From Pseudodesulfovibrio sp. 5S69 (GTDB taxonomy: Bacteria; Desulfobacterota; Desulfovibrionia; Desulfovibrionales; Desulfovibrionaceae), in assembly GCF_037094465.1 (NCBI RefSeq), contig NZ_CP146609.1, positions 3,591,501 through 3,655,500 on the forward strand: 64,000 bases of DNA, given 5' to 3'. The stretch's first letter is position 1, and each line of letters starts with the position of its first letter. The notes beneath the pieces were generated by a model. It saw only the letters and a program-made list of their open reading frames with translations, made no database searches and was not told the origin of the DNA. Position numbers and translations under genes: made by a program. Positions 7,271 to 15,860 of the stretch are shown here, one piece after another.

Positions 7271-9716
7271 CACGCGACTCCGCGTCGTGGATGAACCGCT
7301 CGACCTCGGCGGCGACCTGTTCCTCGCTGTCCATGCGCATGTCCATGAGCCGGGTCACGGCCATGAGATAGCCAAGGCGCATGAGCAGCCGCCGAATGTC
7401 GTTCTCTGGCAGCCTGGAGCACTTGGCGTCTATCATGTCGCCGCGCGTGGTCGTCTCGAACCCGTAGCGGTCCAGGACCCGGCGGATGAACTCCAGCCGG
7501 AGCAGCCGCTGGTCGAACCCGGCCCCACCGCCCTTGAAACGGAAATTGATGTAATTGGCCCCCTGCTCCGGCCCGCAGATGGTGTCCACCACCGAGAAGT
7601 GATAGCCGAAGCGGACCATCAGGTGCAGGTAGTCCTCGGAGATCAGCCCGTAGCTGGCCAGCAGCTTGGAGTCGAAGCTGAAGATGCCGCCCGAGACCTT
7701 GTCGAACTCCTCCCAGTCCATGGCAGTCAGCCGGGAGGGCCACTGGACCCGGTCGTCGGACAGCCCGTACCACAGGGCCCACATGGGGCGGCACTTGATG
7801 TCCTGGGGCGAGACGGTCTTGCCCTCGCCCGCGTTGGCGAAGAAGCCGCCGCCCAAATCCAGGACGTACATGACCAGGGGCAGGCTGGTCTCCAGCCGCT
7901 TGGCCGAGTGCATGCCCCGCCCCTTCTTGTCCATGACCGCGAACATCTCGTTCACGGATTTCTCGTGGCAGAAGCGGACCACGTCGTGCAGGGACCGGCA
8001 GCCCATGGGGGTGAAGTCCTCGGCCTGGGGGTCGGTCAGGTTCAGGCGCACGGTCAGGGGGGCGACCTTGGCGTACTGTTCCACGACCCGCTCCGAGACC
8101 TGCTGTCCTTCACGGGCGCGGGTCATGATGGCCTCCACGCAGCCTTCGTAGATGGCCCCGTGCGTGCCGTCCACGGTGACCAACTGGCCCTGTTCGAGCT
8201 GGGCGCGCACATCGCCGACCACCACGGGCACGCCCGATTCGCGGGCCACGGAAGCGAAATGGCTGGCCCTGCTGCCCGTGGCCGCGATGACCCCGTTCAT
8301 CCGGCCGATGAAGGTCAAAAGCGACGGTTGCAGGCTCGGCGTGACGACCACGGCACCTTCGGGGATCTGGGCGATGCGCTCGCCCGAGGAAGCGAAGTAC
8401 ACGGTCCCGCAACCCGCGCCGGTGGAGGCGCGTTCCAGCCCCTCGGCGATGGGCCGGGTGGCCATGGGTATCGGGTCCTGCCCGGCCAGGGCCTCCTCGC
8501 GCTCCTCCTGCAGGGGGCGGGTCTGGAGGACGAACAGTTCGCCGGTGACGTCCTCGGCCCATTCAATGTCCTGCGGCCGCCCGAAGGCCTCTTCCAGGCG
8601 CATGGCCAGCCGCCCGAGCCTGACCAGGGACTCCTCGGAGGGCAGGCCGCCCGCGTCCGGGGTGCAGTCCGCGTCCAGGCGCGGAGTCTCCTCGCGAGTC
8701 AGCACGGCCTTGTCCGGGGAGGTCGAGCCGTCCACCAGCCCGTGGCCCAGGCCGCGCACGCCATACACGCCCATGGCCTCGCGGCCCCAGCAGTCCGGGT
8801 CGCGGGTGTAGAGCACGCCCGCGGTGTCCGCGTCCACCATGGGGATGACCAGCACCGCCATGGCCGTCTCGCTGTCAGTCAGCCCGTTGGAGATGCGGTA
8901 GGCCACGGCGCGCGGACAGTACTTGCCCGCCAGGACCCGCTTGTAGGCTTCGAGCACATCGTTGGGCTGGACGTTCAACTCCGAGGCGTACTGCCCGGCG
9001 AATGATATCTCGCCGTCCTCGGCCAGGGCGCTGGAACGCACCGCGATGAGGTCGTCGCCTTCGATGATCTCGGACACGCCGAAGCGGATGCCCCGGGCGA
9101 TCTCCTCGGGGACCTCGGCGGCCAGGATGAGTTCCTGCATCTCGGCCGTCAGCCGGGCCAGCAGGTCGCGGTCGCCCACGACCATCTGCCGCAGCCTTTT
9201 TTCGATCTCCTCGCCCAGCCCGTTGAAGTCGATGAAATAGTTGAAGGCATTGGCCGTGACCACGAAGCCGGGGGGCACGGGGATGCCGTCCAGACTCTTG
9301 GCCCGGCCCAGGTTGGCGGCCTTGCCGCCCGCCAGTTTGGGCATGGCCCCGGCCTCCTCCAGGGAGAGGATGTACGGCGGGCCGACCTCGGGCTGTTCGA
9401 GCTCAAGCGCCATGTGCACGTAAAAGTCGATCTTGCGGAAATACTCGGGCAGGTCCATGTACCGGGTCGGGTTCATCTCCACCAGTTGCCCGGCCATGGT
9501 GGACACGGCCGAGGACAGCCGGTTGGTCATCCAGACCGCGCACTGCCGGTCGGCCAGCCGCTTGCCGTAGAACATCTCCTCCAGGTCGGCGATCAGTTCC
9601 AGGGCCACCGCGTCGTGGGCCAGCAGGGACTTGAACGCCTCGTACTTGCGCCGAAGCAGGGTGCCCGGCGCGAATACCTGATAGGTCCAGTGCCTGAAGA
9701 GCTGTTTGAGATACAT
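7263..9716 (-). CDS. PEP-synthase-like protein lacking the PEP-binding barrel (copy A)
   Basis: 817 residues. After an N-terminal region of about 120 residues comes an ATP-grasp (PPDK_N) domain with KLAGGKAANLG, AVRSSALAEDG..SFAGQ and PQDIEWAED..LFVLQTRPL. A swivelling phosphohistidine domain follows, with TGSRASHFASVARESGVPVVVG, where His matches the phosphorylated residue of PEP synthase. From about residue 540 the usual PEP/pyruvate TIM barrel is absent. A different domain follows, with LNLTDP, GCRSLHDVVRFCHEKS and FRFKGGGAG, and the copy at 40966-43581 shares it. It lies between a lone receiver gene and a phosphatase gene. It is probably an ATP-dependent phosphotransfer protein in signalling rather than a metabolic PEP synthase; that is inference. 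Confidence 0.8.
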   Translation of the reverse strand: MYLKQLFRHWTYQVFAPGTLLRRKYEAFKSLLAHDAVALELIADLEEMFYGKRLADRQCAVWMTNRLSSAVSTMAGQLVEMNPTRYMDLPEYFRKIDFYVHMALELEQPEVGPPYILSLEEAGAMPKLAGGKAANLGRAKSLDGIPVPPGFVVTANAFNYFIDFNGLGEEIEKRLRQMVVGDRDLLARLTAEMQELILAAEVPEEIARGIRFGVSEIIEGDDLIAVRSSALAEDGEISFAGQYASELNVQPNDVLEAYKRVLAGKYCPRAVAYRISNGLTDSETAMAVLVIPMVDADTAGVLYTRDPDCWGREAMGVYGVRGLGHGLVDGSTSPDKAVLTREETPRLDADCTPDAGGLPSEESLVRLGRLAMRLEEAFGRPQDIEWAEDVTGELFVLQTRPLQEEREEALAGQDPIPMATRPIAEGLERASTGAGCGTVYFASSGERIAQIPEGAVVVTPSLQPSLLTFIGRMNGVIAATGSRASHFASVARESGVPVVVGDVRAQLEQGQLVTVDGTHGAIYEGCVEAIMTRAREGQQVSERVVEQYAKVAPLTVRLNLTDPQAEDFTPMGCRSLHDVVRFCHEKSVNEMFAVMDKKGRGMHSAKRLETSLPLVMYVLDLGGGFFANAGEGKTVSPQDIKCRPMWALWYGLSDDRVQWPSRLTAMDWEEFDKVSGGIFSFDSKLLASYGLISEDYLHLMVRFGYHFSVVDTICGPEQGANYINFRFKGGGAGFDQRLLRLEFIRRVLDRYGFETTTRGDMIDAKCSRLPENDIRRLLMRLGYLMAVTRLMDMRMDSEEQVAAEVERFIHDAESRDG

Positions 9717-9766
9717 GGATCGTCCTTGGCTAAACGGTATGATTCACTGCCCGCGGGCTCCGTTCC

Positions 9767-10132
9767 CTATGCCCCGCCTTCGAGGACCTCGGCCACCTTG
9801 ACCTCGAGTTCCTCCTTGTTGATGGGCTTGACGCAGTATTCCTGGGCTCCGAGCCGAAGCGATTCGCGGGCGGTCTCCAGGGTGGGATAGCCGGTCAGCA
9901 TGATCGCCTTCATGTCCGGATTGACCTTCTTGAGTTCCTCCAGCGCCTCCACGCCGGTCATCTTCTTGAGCTTGATGTCCAGGATGGCCAGGTCGATCTT
10001 CGTCCCGGCCGCGTGCTTCAGGGCATCCTCCTCCTCGGTGAAGCTCCACACCTGATGGCCCTTGCGTTCCAGGATGCGCTTGACCAGCATCCCGGCGTCG
10101 CTGATATCGTCGAGCACCAATATATTCGCCAT
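9767..10132 (-). CDS. Single-domain response regulator
   Basis: A 121-residue CheY-like receiver with no output domain. The acidic pair is in LVLDDISD, the phosphoacceptor Asp in LAILDIKLKKMTG, the switch Thr in IMLTGYPT and the Lys in EYCVKPINK. The gene lies 3 bases after the histidine kinase gene and 50 bases before the PEP-synthase-like gene, so it is the likely phosphoacceptor of that kinase. With no DNA-binding domain, its output must be protein-protein. Confidence 0.93.
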   Translation of the reverse strand: MANILVLDDISDAGMLVKRILERKGHQVWSFTEEEDALKHAAGTKIDLAILDIKLKKMTGVEALEELKKVNPDMKAIMLTGYPTLETARESLRLGAQEYCVKPINKEELEVKVAEVLEGGA

Positions 10133-10135
10133 GAT

Positions 10136-12202
10136 CTACTCCTTTTCGGGCTCCCCGCCTTCCGGACCCTCATGGTCCAGCGGGAGGTTGACTTCAAAGA
10201 CCGTTCCGCCGCCCCCGGCCCCGCGCTTGGCATCGGACGGGAACCCGAAATCCTTTGGGACAGGACTCTCGGCGCGGATGTCGCCGCCGTGGTCCTCGAT
10301 GATCCCGAAGGAGACGGACAACCCCAGGCCGGTGCCCTTGTCAACGGCCTTGGTGCTGTAAAACGGATCGAAAATCTTCTTGAGCGCTTCCTCGGCGATG
10401 CCCGAACCGTTGTCGGCCACCCACAGGGAGACGATGCCGCCCGGCGTGTCCAGGCGGGTGCGGATGAGGATGGTCCCGCCCTGCCCGGCCATGGCGTCGC
10501 GCGCGTTGGTCAACAGGTTGATCCAGGCCTGCTTGAGCTTCTCGGGGTCGCCGTAGATGATCGGGTAGCGGTCGTCGAGCTGGGTGATGATCTCCACCTT
10601 GTCGAGCTCCAGGGTGTGGCGCACCAGGGAGACCGCCTCCATGACCGAGTTGTTGAAGCACATCTCGCGCTTGGCCGACTGGGTCTGGCGGGAGAATCCG
10701 AGCAGGTCGGCCACGATCTTCTTGCACACCTGGGTCTGCTTCTCGATGATGGCCAGGTCCTGGTGGATCTGACTGCCCGCGTCCACGTCCTCCTGGAGCA
10801 GTTGGGCGTACCCCAGGATGATGCCCAGCGGGGTGTTGATCTCGTGGGCCACACCGCCCGCCAGCAACCCCAGGGACTCCATTTTCTGGGCCTGGATGAG
10901 CTGGTTCTCGTAGCGCTTGATGTCCGAGATGTCGCGGTCGGTCCGCAGCAGCCCGTCGATGTGCCCCTTGTCGTTGAAGACCGGCACGCAGACCACGTGA
11001 AACCAGTGCTCGCCGCCGCCGGCCTCGACCATGAGCTGGGTGTCCAGCCTGCGCCCGGACTGGAGGATGTCGCGGGCCGCCATATGGCGCTCCTCGGCCT
11101 CGGCCTCGGGGAAGAGGTCGAAGTCGGTCTTGCCCTCGATCTCGGCCAGGGACATGCCCACGGACTCGGCGAAGCTCTTGTTGCAACCCCGGTAGCGCAT
11201 GGTCGAATCCACCAGGGAGACCCGGTCCGGGGAGACGTCCAGGATGGTCCGGGTCAGCCGCTGCTGGTCGCGCAGGTTGCGCTCGGCGTCGCGCAGCTCC
11301 TCGATGTGGCTCTTGAGCGACAGGGCCATGACGTCGAAAGTTTCGGCCAGGTCCTGGATCTCGTCGCCCGCGTTCTCGCGGTAGACAGCGCACCGGCGGC
11401 AGGACTCCAGGCGGCACTGGAAATTGCCCTCGTTGTTGCAGTCCGGGCACATGGTCCCGGCGATGTACCAGCACCGCCGCCGGGTCTCGCCGTAGGCCGG
11501 GCACTGGGTGGTGTTGCACTGCTGCTTCTCCCAGCAGTGGATGCCCCATTCCGGGCCGGAAAAGGTGTCCAGGTTACCGGTCAGCATTTCCTCCGCGTGG
11601 GCCCGCAGCCGCCCCAGCCGAGCGGTGACGCGCCGGGCGAAGACCGTGCCCAGCGACGTGGCCAGGATCAGGGCCCCGGCGAACAGCGCGGCCATGAGGG
11701 TCAACTGGCGCTGTACGGCCATCTGGATGCGCGCCTGGGACAAACCGATGCGTACGGTCCCGAGCCGTCCGTCCGAGACCAGGACCGGAGCCGCGAAATC
11801 ATAGATGCGCCGCGAACCGTCGGCCAGGAGCTGGATATGCAGGGGCTGGCCCGTGGCCACCTTGTTGGCGTCGATGAGGTCCACGGGGAAGCCCTTCTGG
11901 AAGGTGTGGACCAGGACGAAGCCGTTCTTGTCCTGGACAAAGGCGTAGATCACGTCCTCCACCGAGGACTGCTCGTCGACCATGTTCTTGAGCCTTAGGA
12001 AGTCGCGGGCGAGCAAGGGGTCCACGGCGCGCACGGACAGCCCTTCGGCCAGGGCCGAACCGCGCTTCTTGCTCTCCTCGACCAGGGAGTTGGCGCTCAT
12101 GGTCCCGATGAGCGGCAACAGCAGCACGGCCATGCCCACCAGGATGGCGGACATGCCCAGGTTGAGCTTGGTGCGGAACTTGAGCCGGGGAAAGATGCGC
12201 AT
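10136..12202 (-). CDS. Membrane sensor histidine kinase with a Cys-rich insertion next to HAMP, and PAS
   Basis: 688 residues. TM1 (about 15-37), an extracytoplasmic sensor domain (about 40-165) and TM2 (about 168-190) come first. A HAMP-like segment is then interrupted by some 60 residues with about ten cysteines (HCWEKQQCNTTQCPAYGE, CWYIAGTMCPDCNN, CRLESCRRCAVY). A PAS domain, HisKA with GGVAHEINTPLG, and HATPase_c with NLLTNARDAM, ADNGSGI and KGTGLGLS complete it. The Cys-rich part resembles metal or Fe-S binding motifs seen in other deltaproteobacterial sensors. A PhnD-like lipoprotein is encoded 6 bases upstream and may present a ligand to the periplasmic domain. Confidence 0.92.
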   Translation of the reverse strand: MRIFPRLKFRTKLNLGMSAILVGMAVLLLPLIGTMSANSLVEESKKRGSALAEGLSVRAVDPLLARDFLRLKNMVDEQSSVEDVIYAFVQDKNGFVLVHTFQKGFPVDLIDANKVATGQPLHIQLLADGSRRIYDFAAPVLVSDGRLGTVRIGLSQARIQMAVQRQLTLMAALFAGALILATSLGTVFARRVTARLGRLRAHAEEMLTGNLDTFSGPEWGIHCWEKQQCNTTQCPAYGETRRRCWYIAGTMCPDCNNEGNFQCRLESCRRCAVYRENAGDEIQDLAETFDVMALSLKSHIEELRDAERNLRDQQRLTRTILDVSPDRVSLVDSTMRYRGCNKSFAESVGMSLAEIEGKTDFDLFPEAEAEERHMAARDILQSGRRLDTQLMVEAGGGEHWFHVVCVPVFNDKGHIDGLLRTDRDISDIKRYENQLIQAQKMESLGLLAGGVAHEINTPLGIILGYAQLLQEDVDAGSQIHQDLAIIEKQTQVCKKIVADLLGFSRQTQSAKREMCFNNSVMEAVSLVRHTLELDKVEIITQLDDRYPIIYGDPEKLKQAWINLLTNARDAMAGQGGTILIRTRLDTPGGIVSLWVADNGSGIAEEALKKIFDPFYSTKAVDKGTGLGLSVSFGIIEDHGGDIRAESPVPKDFGFPSDAKRGAGGGGTVFEVNLPLDHEGPEGGEPEKE

Positions 12203-12208
12203 GGACGG

Positions 12209-13150
12209 CTACCGGTCGAGGTTCAGTTTCTCGGCCAGTTTCCTGACCGGATCGTAGTCGATGTCGCGGGCCGGAATGATGCCCTTCATGCCCGCGGCGC
12301 TCAGGATGGCCCGGTGCTCGGCGGTGTCCACGTTCAGGGCGAACATGGCCCTGGCGATGGCGTCCACCACGGCCGGGTCGAGCCCCTTGCGGGCCGCATA
12401 CACCCAGCCGGGATAGGCGCGGGTCTCGGCCAGGACCCGGATGGAGCCGAGGTCGATCTTGTTCCTGACCACGTCCAGGGTGCCCTTGCGGATGGTCCCG
12501 ATGTCGTACACGCCGGCGTGCACGGCCAGGACGACCTTCTCCTGCTTGCCGCCCGGTCCGGGCGCGAAGTCCACTGTCTCGAAGTCGGAGAGCTTGATGC
12601 CGTGGTTGTAGAACAGCCCCAGGGGAAAGAGATAGCCGCCCGCCGAGTTGGGGTCCACGGCGATCCACCGCTTGCCGCGGCAGTCGTTGATGGTGTTGAT
12701 GGCCGCGTTGTCAGAGCGGGCGATGATCTGGCCTCGGAAATTGGGCTCTCCCGAGGGCTCGATGACCCGGGCGAAGGCCTGGGCCCCGGCCTTGGCCAAC
12801 CGCACGTAGACGAACGGGTTGGAATAGGAGATGTCGATCTCCCCGCGCTCGACCATCTTGACGTGCTCCTCGAAGGTGTCGGGAAAGATCTGCCTGAGCG
12901 GCAGGCCGGTGGTCTTGCGCAGGTATTCGAGCAGCCTGCGGTGGCGCTGGTAGGAGATGGTGTGGGAATACTGCGGCAGGTAGGCGTAAGTGATGGCCTC
13001 GACCATGCGGGGGGCTACCAGGTCCTCGCGCTTGGACAGGTTGACCTTGACCGGCTTCTCGTCCGAGCATCCGGACGCGAAGGCCACGGGCACAAGCAGC
13101 GCGAGCAGGATCGCCCAGGTCGTCATTCGGAATCGCATGGTTGTCTTCAT
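12209..13150 (-). CDS. PhnD-like substrate-binding lipoprotein associated with a kinase
   Basis: A 313-residue periplasmic binding protein of the phosphate/phosphite/phosphonate (PhnD/TctC-like) group. The N-terminus has a signal peptide with lipobox FASGC, so it should be lipid-anchored. Typical core segments are visible: ITYAYLPQYS, GEIDISYSNPFVYVR, CRGKRWIAVDPNSAGGYLFP and VYDIGTIRKGTLD. No permease or ATPase gene is nearby. Instead it heads a signalling operon, 6 bases before the histidine kinase, which fits a ligand-presenting co-sensor. The ligand is unknown. The start at 13150 has only a weak purine-rich site; an ATG at 13138 is an alternative. Confidence 0.85.
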   Translation of the reverse strand: MKTTMRFRMTTWAILLALLVPVAFASGCSDEKPVKVNLSKREDLVAPRMVEAITYAYLPQYSHTISYQRHRRLLEYLRKTTGLPLRQIFPDTFEEHVKMVERGEIDISYSNPFVYVRLAKAGAQAFARVIEPSGEPNFRGQIIARSDNAAINTINDCRGKRWIAVDPNSAGGYLFPLGLFYNHGIKLSDFETVDFAPGPGGKQEKVVLAVHAGVYDIGTIRKGTLDVVRNKIDLGSIRVLAETRAYPGWVYAARKGLDPAVVDAIARAMFALNVDTAEHRAILSAAGMKGIIPARDIDYDPVRKLAEKLNLDR

Positions 13151-13324
13151 CGGATCAATCGCTCTCGCATCTGGTCAATCGCTCCCAGCGCCATGTTTCG
13201 GACGCGTCTTGAAAGCCTACAGAAATTCAGGCCGCATTCCAACAAGTCTTATCCCTTGGCAACTCGCCCCCAAGTCAGTATGAAGGGGGCCAGCACACGG
13301 GCGTGCCCAAGCAAGGAGATTCCC

Positions 13325-13837
13325 ATGACGACTATTTTCAAGATCCCCATGAGCAAGACCGTGCTCACCTTTTTCCTCCTGGTCGTGGCCGTTGTCGCCG
13401 CGGCCGTTGCCTGGAGCTTCAACTCCGGCCTGACCTGGACCGGCATCTGCCTCATCGCCGTGGCCGGACCGCTGTCCATGTTCTACTGGTACATGCTCTA
13501 CATCACGCCCAAGCGGGCCTCGGTCACGGTGGCCGACGAGGGCATCCTCCTGGCCGCCCCGCCGTTCGCCTCGGCGGTCATCCCCTGGGCCTCGGTGGTC
13601 AAGACGTTCCGCGTGGACCTGAAAAAGGACGAGGACTTCAAGTTCACCAAGACCAAAAAGTACATGACCTTCGGAGCGTACCGGTCCGGCATGGTCGAGA
13701 TCAAGGACGGCAAGGAGGCGGTGGTGGTGACCAACCGCTCCGACGTGCTCTGCGTCCAGACCGAGGAGCGGTTCTACCTGATCGGGCCCTCCGACCTCCC
13801 CGGCTTCCTGGAGGCCGTGGAAAAGGCCGCTCCCTAG
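13325..13837 (+). CDS. Small membrane protein with a PH-like domain
   Basis: 170 residues: two membrane segments near the N-terminus (TVLTFFLLVVAVVAAAVAW and TGICLIAVAGPLSMFYWYML), followed by a beta-rich domain (ASVTVADEGILLAAPPFASA, VIPWASVVKTFRVDL, SDVLCVQTEERFYLIGPSD) that looks like bacterial PH domains. AAGGAG lies 8 bases before the ATG. It is a single gene, flanked by the signalling operon pointing away and by a bidirectional terminator. Function is unknown. Confidence 0.8.
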   Translation: MTTIFKIPMSKTVLTFFLLVVAVVAAAVAWSFNSGLTWTGICLIAVAGPLSMFYWYMLYITPKRASVTVADEGILLAAPPFASAVIPWASVVKTFRVDLKKDEDFKFTKTKKYMTFGAYRSGMVEIKDGKEAVVVTNRSDVLCVQTEERFYLIGPSDLPGFLEAVEKAAP

Positions 13838-13868
13838 CAGTCCGGCCCGGCCGATCATATCAAAGAAC

Positions 13869-13900
13869 AAAGCCGCCCCGTGGGGCGGCTTTTCCTTTTT
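13869..13900. terminator. Bidirectional terminator
   Basis: AAGCCGCCCC-GT-GGGGCGGCTT is an 11-bp stem ending in T-runs on both strands. It lies between the convergent genes ending at 13837 and 13910. Confidence 0.93.
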
Positions 13901-13909
13901 TCGAAATCG

Positions 13910-14566
13910 CTAGGACCCTTCGGGGACCGGCTTGCTCTCGATGAGCCCGGGCTTGTGTCTGCCCCGCTCCTTTTTCCGCATGTATTCCTTTCTGTCCTCT
14001 TCGCTGAGCAGGTCCGTGAATTCCAGCATCTCGTCGCCTGCCTCGTTGTCCTTGACCTTCTGGCGGATGGTCTTGAAGACCGGCAGCCACGGCTTGGCCA
14101 GGCTGAACAGGTAGCGGACCAGAATGTAGACCGGGATGAACAGGAATGCCGGGCCGACCAGGCCCAGGTACGGCACGGTGAAGTCCACATGGCCGAAGCG
14201 GTAGAACAGCCAGCCGATGCCGAACGGGACCACCCACAGGGACGAGGCAAACAGCGCGATGCGGGCGAAGAAATTCTTGCCGAAGGCGTCGTTGGCGATG
14301 GAGTTGCAGGCCTTCCACGCGGTCTTGTTCTTGGCGCCCAGCGCCTTGACCGACAGGTTGTGGTGGTCGACCATGTCCCGGTTGATGGTCCGGAAATGTT
14401 TCTTGTTGGTGAAATAGACCCCGGCCATGCACAACTCGCCGATGACGGTTGCCACGAGGGAGACCCAGATCAGGCCGATGGTGAAGCCCACGTAGGCGTT
14501 GCCGGTGGTGCGGAAGGCCCAGATCATCCAGGGGTCGAGAAATTCGTATACGATTTGGCCGGTCAT
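13910..14566 (-). CDS. Uncharacterised membrane protein next to the TauE permease
   Basis: 218 residues with one membrane segment at about 25-48 (VGFTIGLIWVSLVATVIGEL), a polar stretch (KKHFRTINRDMVDHHNLSVK), and two more segments at about 100-150, then a charged tail rich in Lys/Arg/Glu. This topology (TM, cytoplasmic helix, TM pair) resembles EMC3/DUF106-type proteins, but I cannot confirm homology. It follows the TauE gene by 78 bases with a stem-loop between them, so the pair is probably one transcript and it may be an accessory to that carrier. Confidence 0.7.
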   Translation of the reverse strand: MTGQIVYEFLDPWMIWAFRTTGNAYVGFTIGLIWVSLVATVIGELCMAGVYFTNKKHFRTINRDMVDHHNLSVKALGAKNKTAWKACNSIANDAFGKNFFARIALFASSLWVVPFGIGWLFYRFGHVDFTVPYLGLVGPAFLFIPVYILVRYLFSLAKPWLPVFKTIRQKVKDNEAGDEMLEFTDLLSEEDRKEYMRKKERGRHKPGLIESKPVPEGS

Positions 14567-14591
14567 GTTCGTTCCTGTGAAAGTTTGGTTA

Positions 14592-14619
14592 TGGGGGCCG
14601 CCCGAAATGGGCGGCCCCT
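14592..14619 (-). other. Stem-loop between tauE-like gene and downstream gene
   Basis: GGGGCCGCCC-GAAAT-GGGCGGCCCC is a 10-bp perfect stem. On the minus strand no T-run follows, so it may stabilise the upstream message rather than terminate it. Confidence 0.55.
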
Positions 14620-14644
14620 CTTTCTTGCCGTCAGTTCGCCCGAC

Positions 14645-15775
14645 TTAGAAGGGCGGGACGATGGAGTAGCCCAGGAAGCCCTTGGTGGTGTAGCGGAGAC
14701 CGACGTACACGGCCAGGACGATGAAGATGTACTTCAGGACCTTGTCCGGGATGAACTTGGAGGTCTTGGGTCCGACGATGGAGCCGATGACGATGCCGAC
14801 GAGCTCGGCGCCGATCAGGCCCCAGGCCACCGGGGTCTGCTTGAGCAGCATGTAGGAGGCGATGGAGTTGACCATGCCGATGAGGACCGCCAGGGCGGAG
14901 GTACCGGCAACCAGGTACATGGGCAGGCCGGCCACGGAGGTCAGGAACGGCACCAGCAGGAAGCCGCCGCCGACACCCAGGAAGGAGGCCAGGGCCGCGA
15001 TGCAGAAACCGCCGACCACGGGGATCAGGGGGTTGAACTTGAACTCGACGCCGAAGAAGGTGAACTCGCAGATGGTCGGGGTGAACTTCTGGACCTTCAC
15101 GCCCATCTCGGCCATGTCCACGGTGCCGCCGCCATGCTGCTGTTCCTTGACGGACTTCTGGAAGGCCTCGGCGGCCTTCTTGGCGGCCTGCTTGCCGGCC
15201 TGCCCCTTCGGGGTGGTCTGGTAGAACAGGTAGCAGCCCAGGAACAGGACGAACAGACCGAAGTAGCCCAGGTAGGCCTTCAGGCTGATCTTACCGGCGG
15301 TCAGCCAGGGCACGAGCCAGGAACCGGCCACGGAACCGATGGCCAGGGCGATGCCCAGCGGCAGCACCAGGCGACCGGCCTTGTAGTAGTTGAAGGAGGA
15401 CAGGGCGGCGGAACAACCGACCAACCACTGGTTGGACACGCGGATGGAGTCGGTGACGACCTTGTTCATCTTGGAGCCCTTGCCGAAAGAGCTGGCGTAG
15501 TCGCCCAGGCCATAGATGGTGATGTGACCGACACCGGCCATGATGCCGCCGAAAGCGCCGACGGTGGAAAAGATCCAGCCTACCCAGATCGCCCACAGGA
15601 AACCGATGATGATGTTCAGTTGCGGACCGCCGGGGATACCCATGTAGCCGGGCTCACCGGTGGGTTTGGCCTCGGCGATGGCGTCGGCCAGACGATCGGC
15701 CAGGGCGGGCTGTGCCATCAGGCAGACAGCCGCAACCAGCGCCAGCATCAGGAGAGTTTTCTTGGAACGTAACAC
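14645..15775 (-). CDS. TauE/SafE-family anion permease with signal peptide
   Basis: 376 residues. An N-terminal signal peptide (TLLMLALVAAVCLMAQPALA) is followed by two TauE repeats separated by a charged linker (about residues 195-235, KAAKKAAEAFQKSVKEQQHGGG). Repeat 2 has FLGVGGGFLLVPFLTSVAG and repeat 1 VGAFGGIMAGVGHI. Members move sulfite, organosulfonates or related anions; the substrate here is unknown. It lies 85 bases after the ferredoxin subunit gene on the same strand and close to the molybdopterin enzyme, which suggests export or import of a sulfur compound used by that enzyme. Confidence 0.88.
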   Translation of the reverse strand: MLRSKKTLLMLALVAAVCLMAQPALADRLADAIAEAKPTGEPGYMGIPGGPQLNIIIGFLWAIWVGWIFSTVGAFGGIMAGVGHITIYGLGDYASSFGKGSKMNKVVTDSIRVSNQWLVGCSAALSSFNYYKAGRLVLPLGIALAIGSVAGSWLVPWLTAGKISLKAYLGYFGLFVLFLGCYLFYQTTPKGQAGKQAAKKAAEAFQKSVKEQQHGGGTVDMAEMGVKVQKFTPTICEFTFFGVEFKFNPLIPVVGGFCIAALASFLGVGGGFLLVPFLTSVAGLPMYLVAGTSALAVLIGMVNSIASYMLLKQTPVAWGLIGAELVGIVIGSIVGPKTSKFIPDKVLKYIFIVLAVYVGLRYTTKGFLGYSIVPPF

Positions 15776-15860
15776 AGTTACCTCCTCCTCATAAATTAGT
15801 GTTAAAAGGACCCCAAAATGTCACCCCGCGCCCCCCAAGGCCGCGAAGTTCGGTACCAGT

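Noticed and set aside
12314..13324. Plus-strand frame running through the binding-lipoprotein gene into the PH-like gene
   Set aside because: The part before 13325 is antisense to the PhnD-like gene. The real gene starts at the ATG at 13325 with AAGGAG upstream.
13151..13324. Sigma-54 promoter for the five-gene PEPS-like operon
   Set aside because: No GG-N10-GC pair with acceptable flanks was found on the minus strand; the promoter of this operon remains unidentified.
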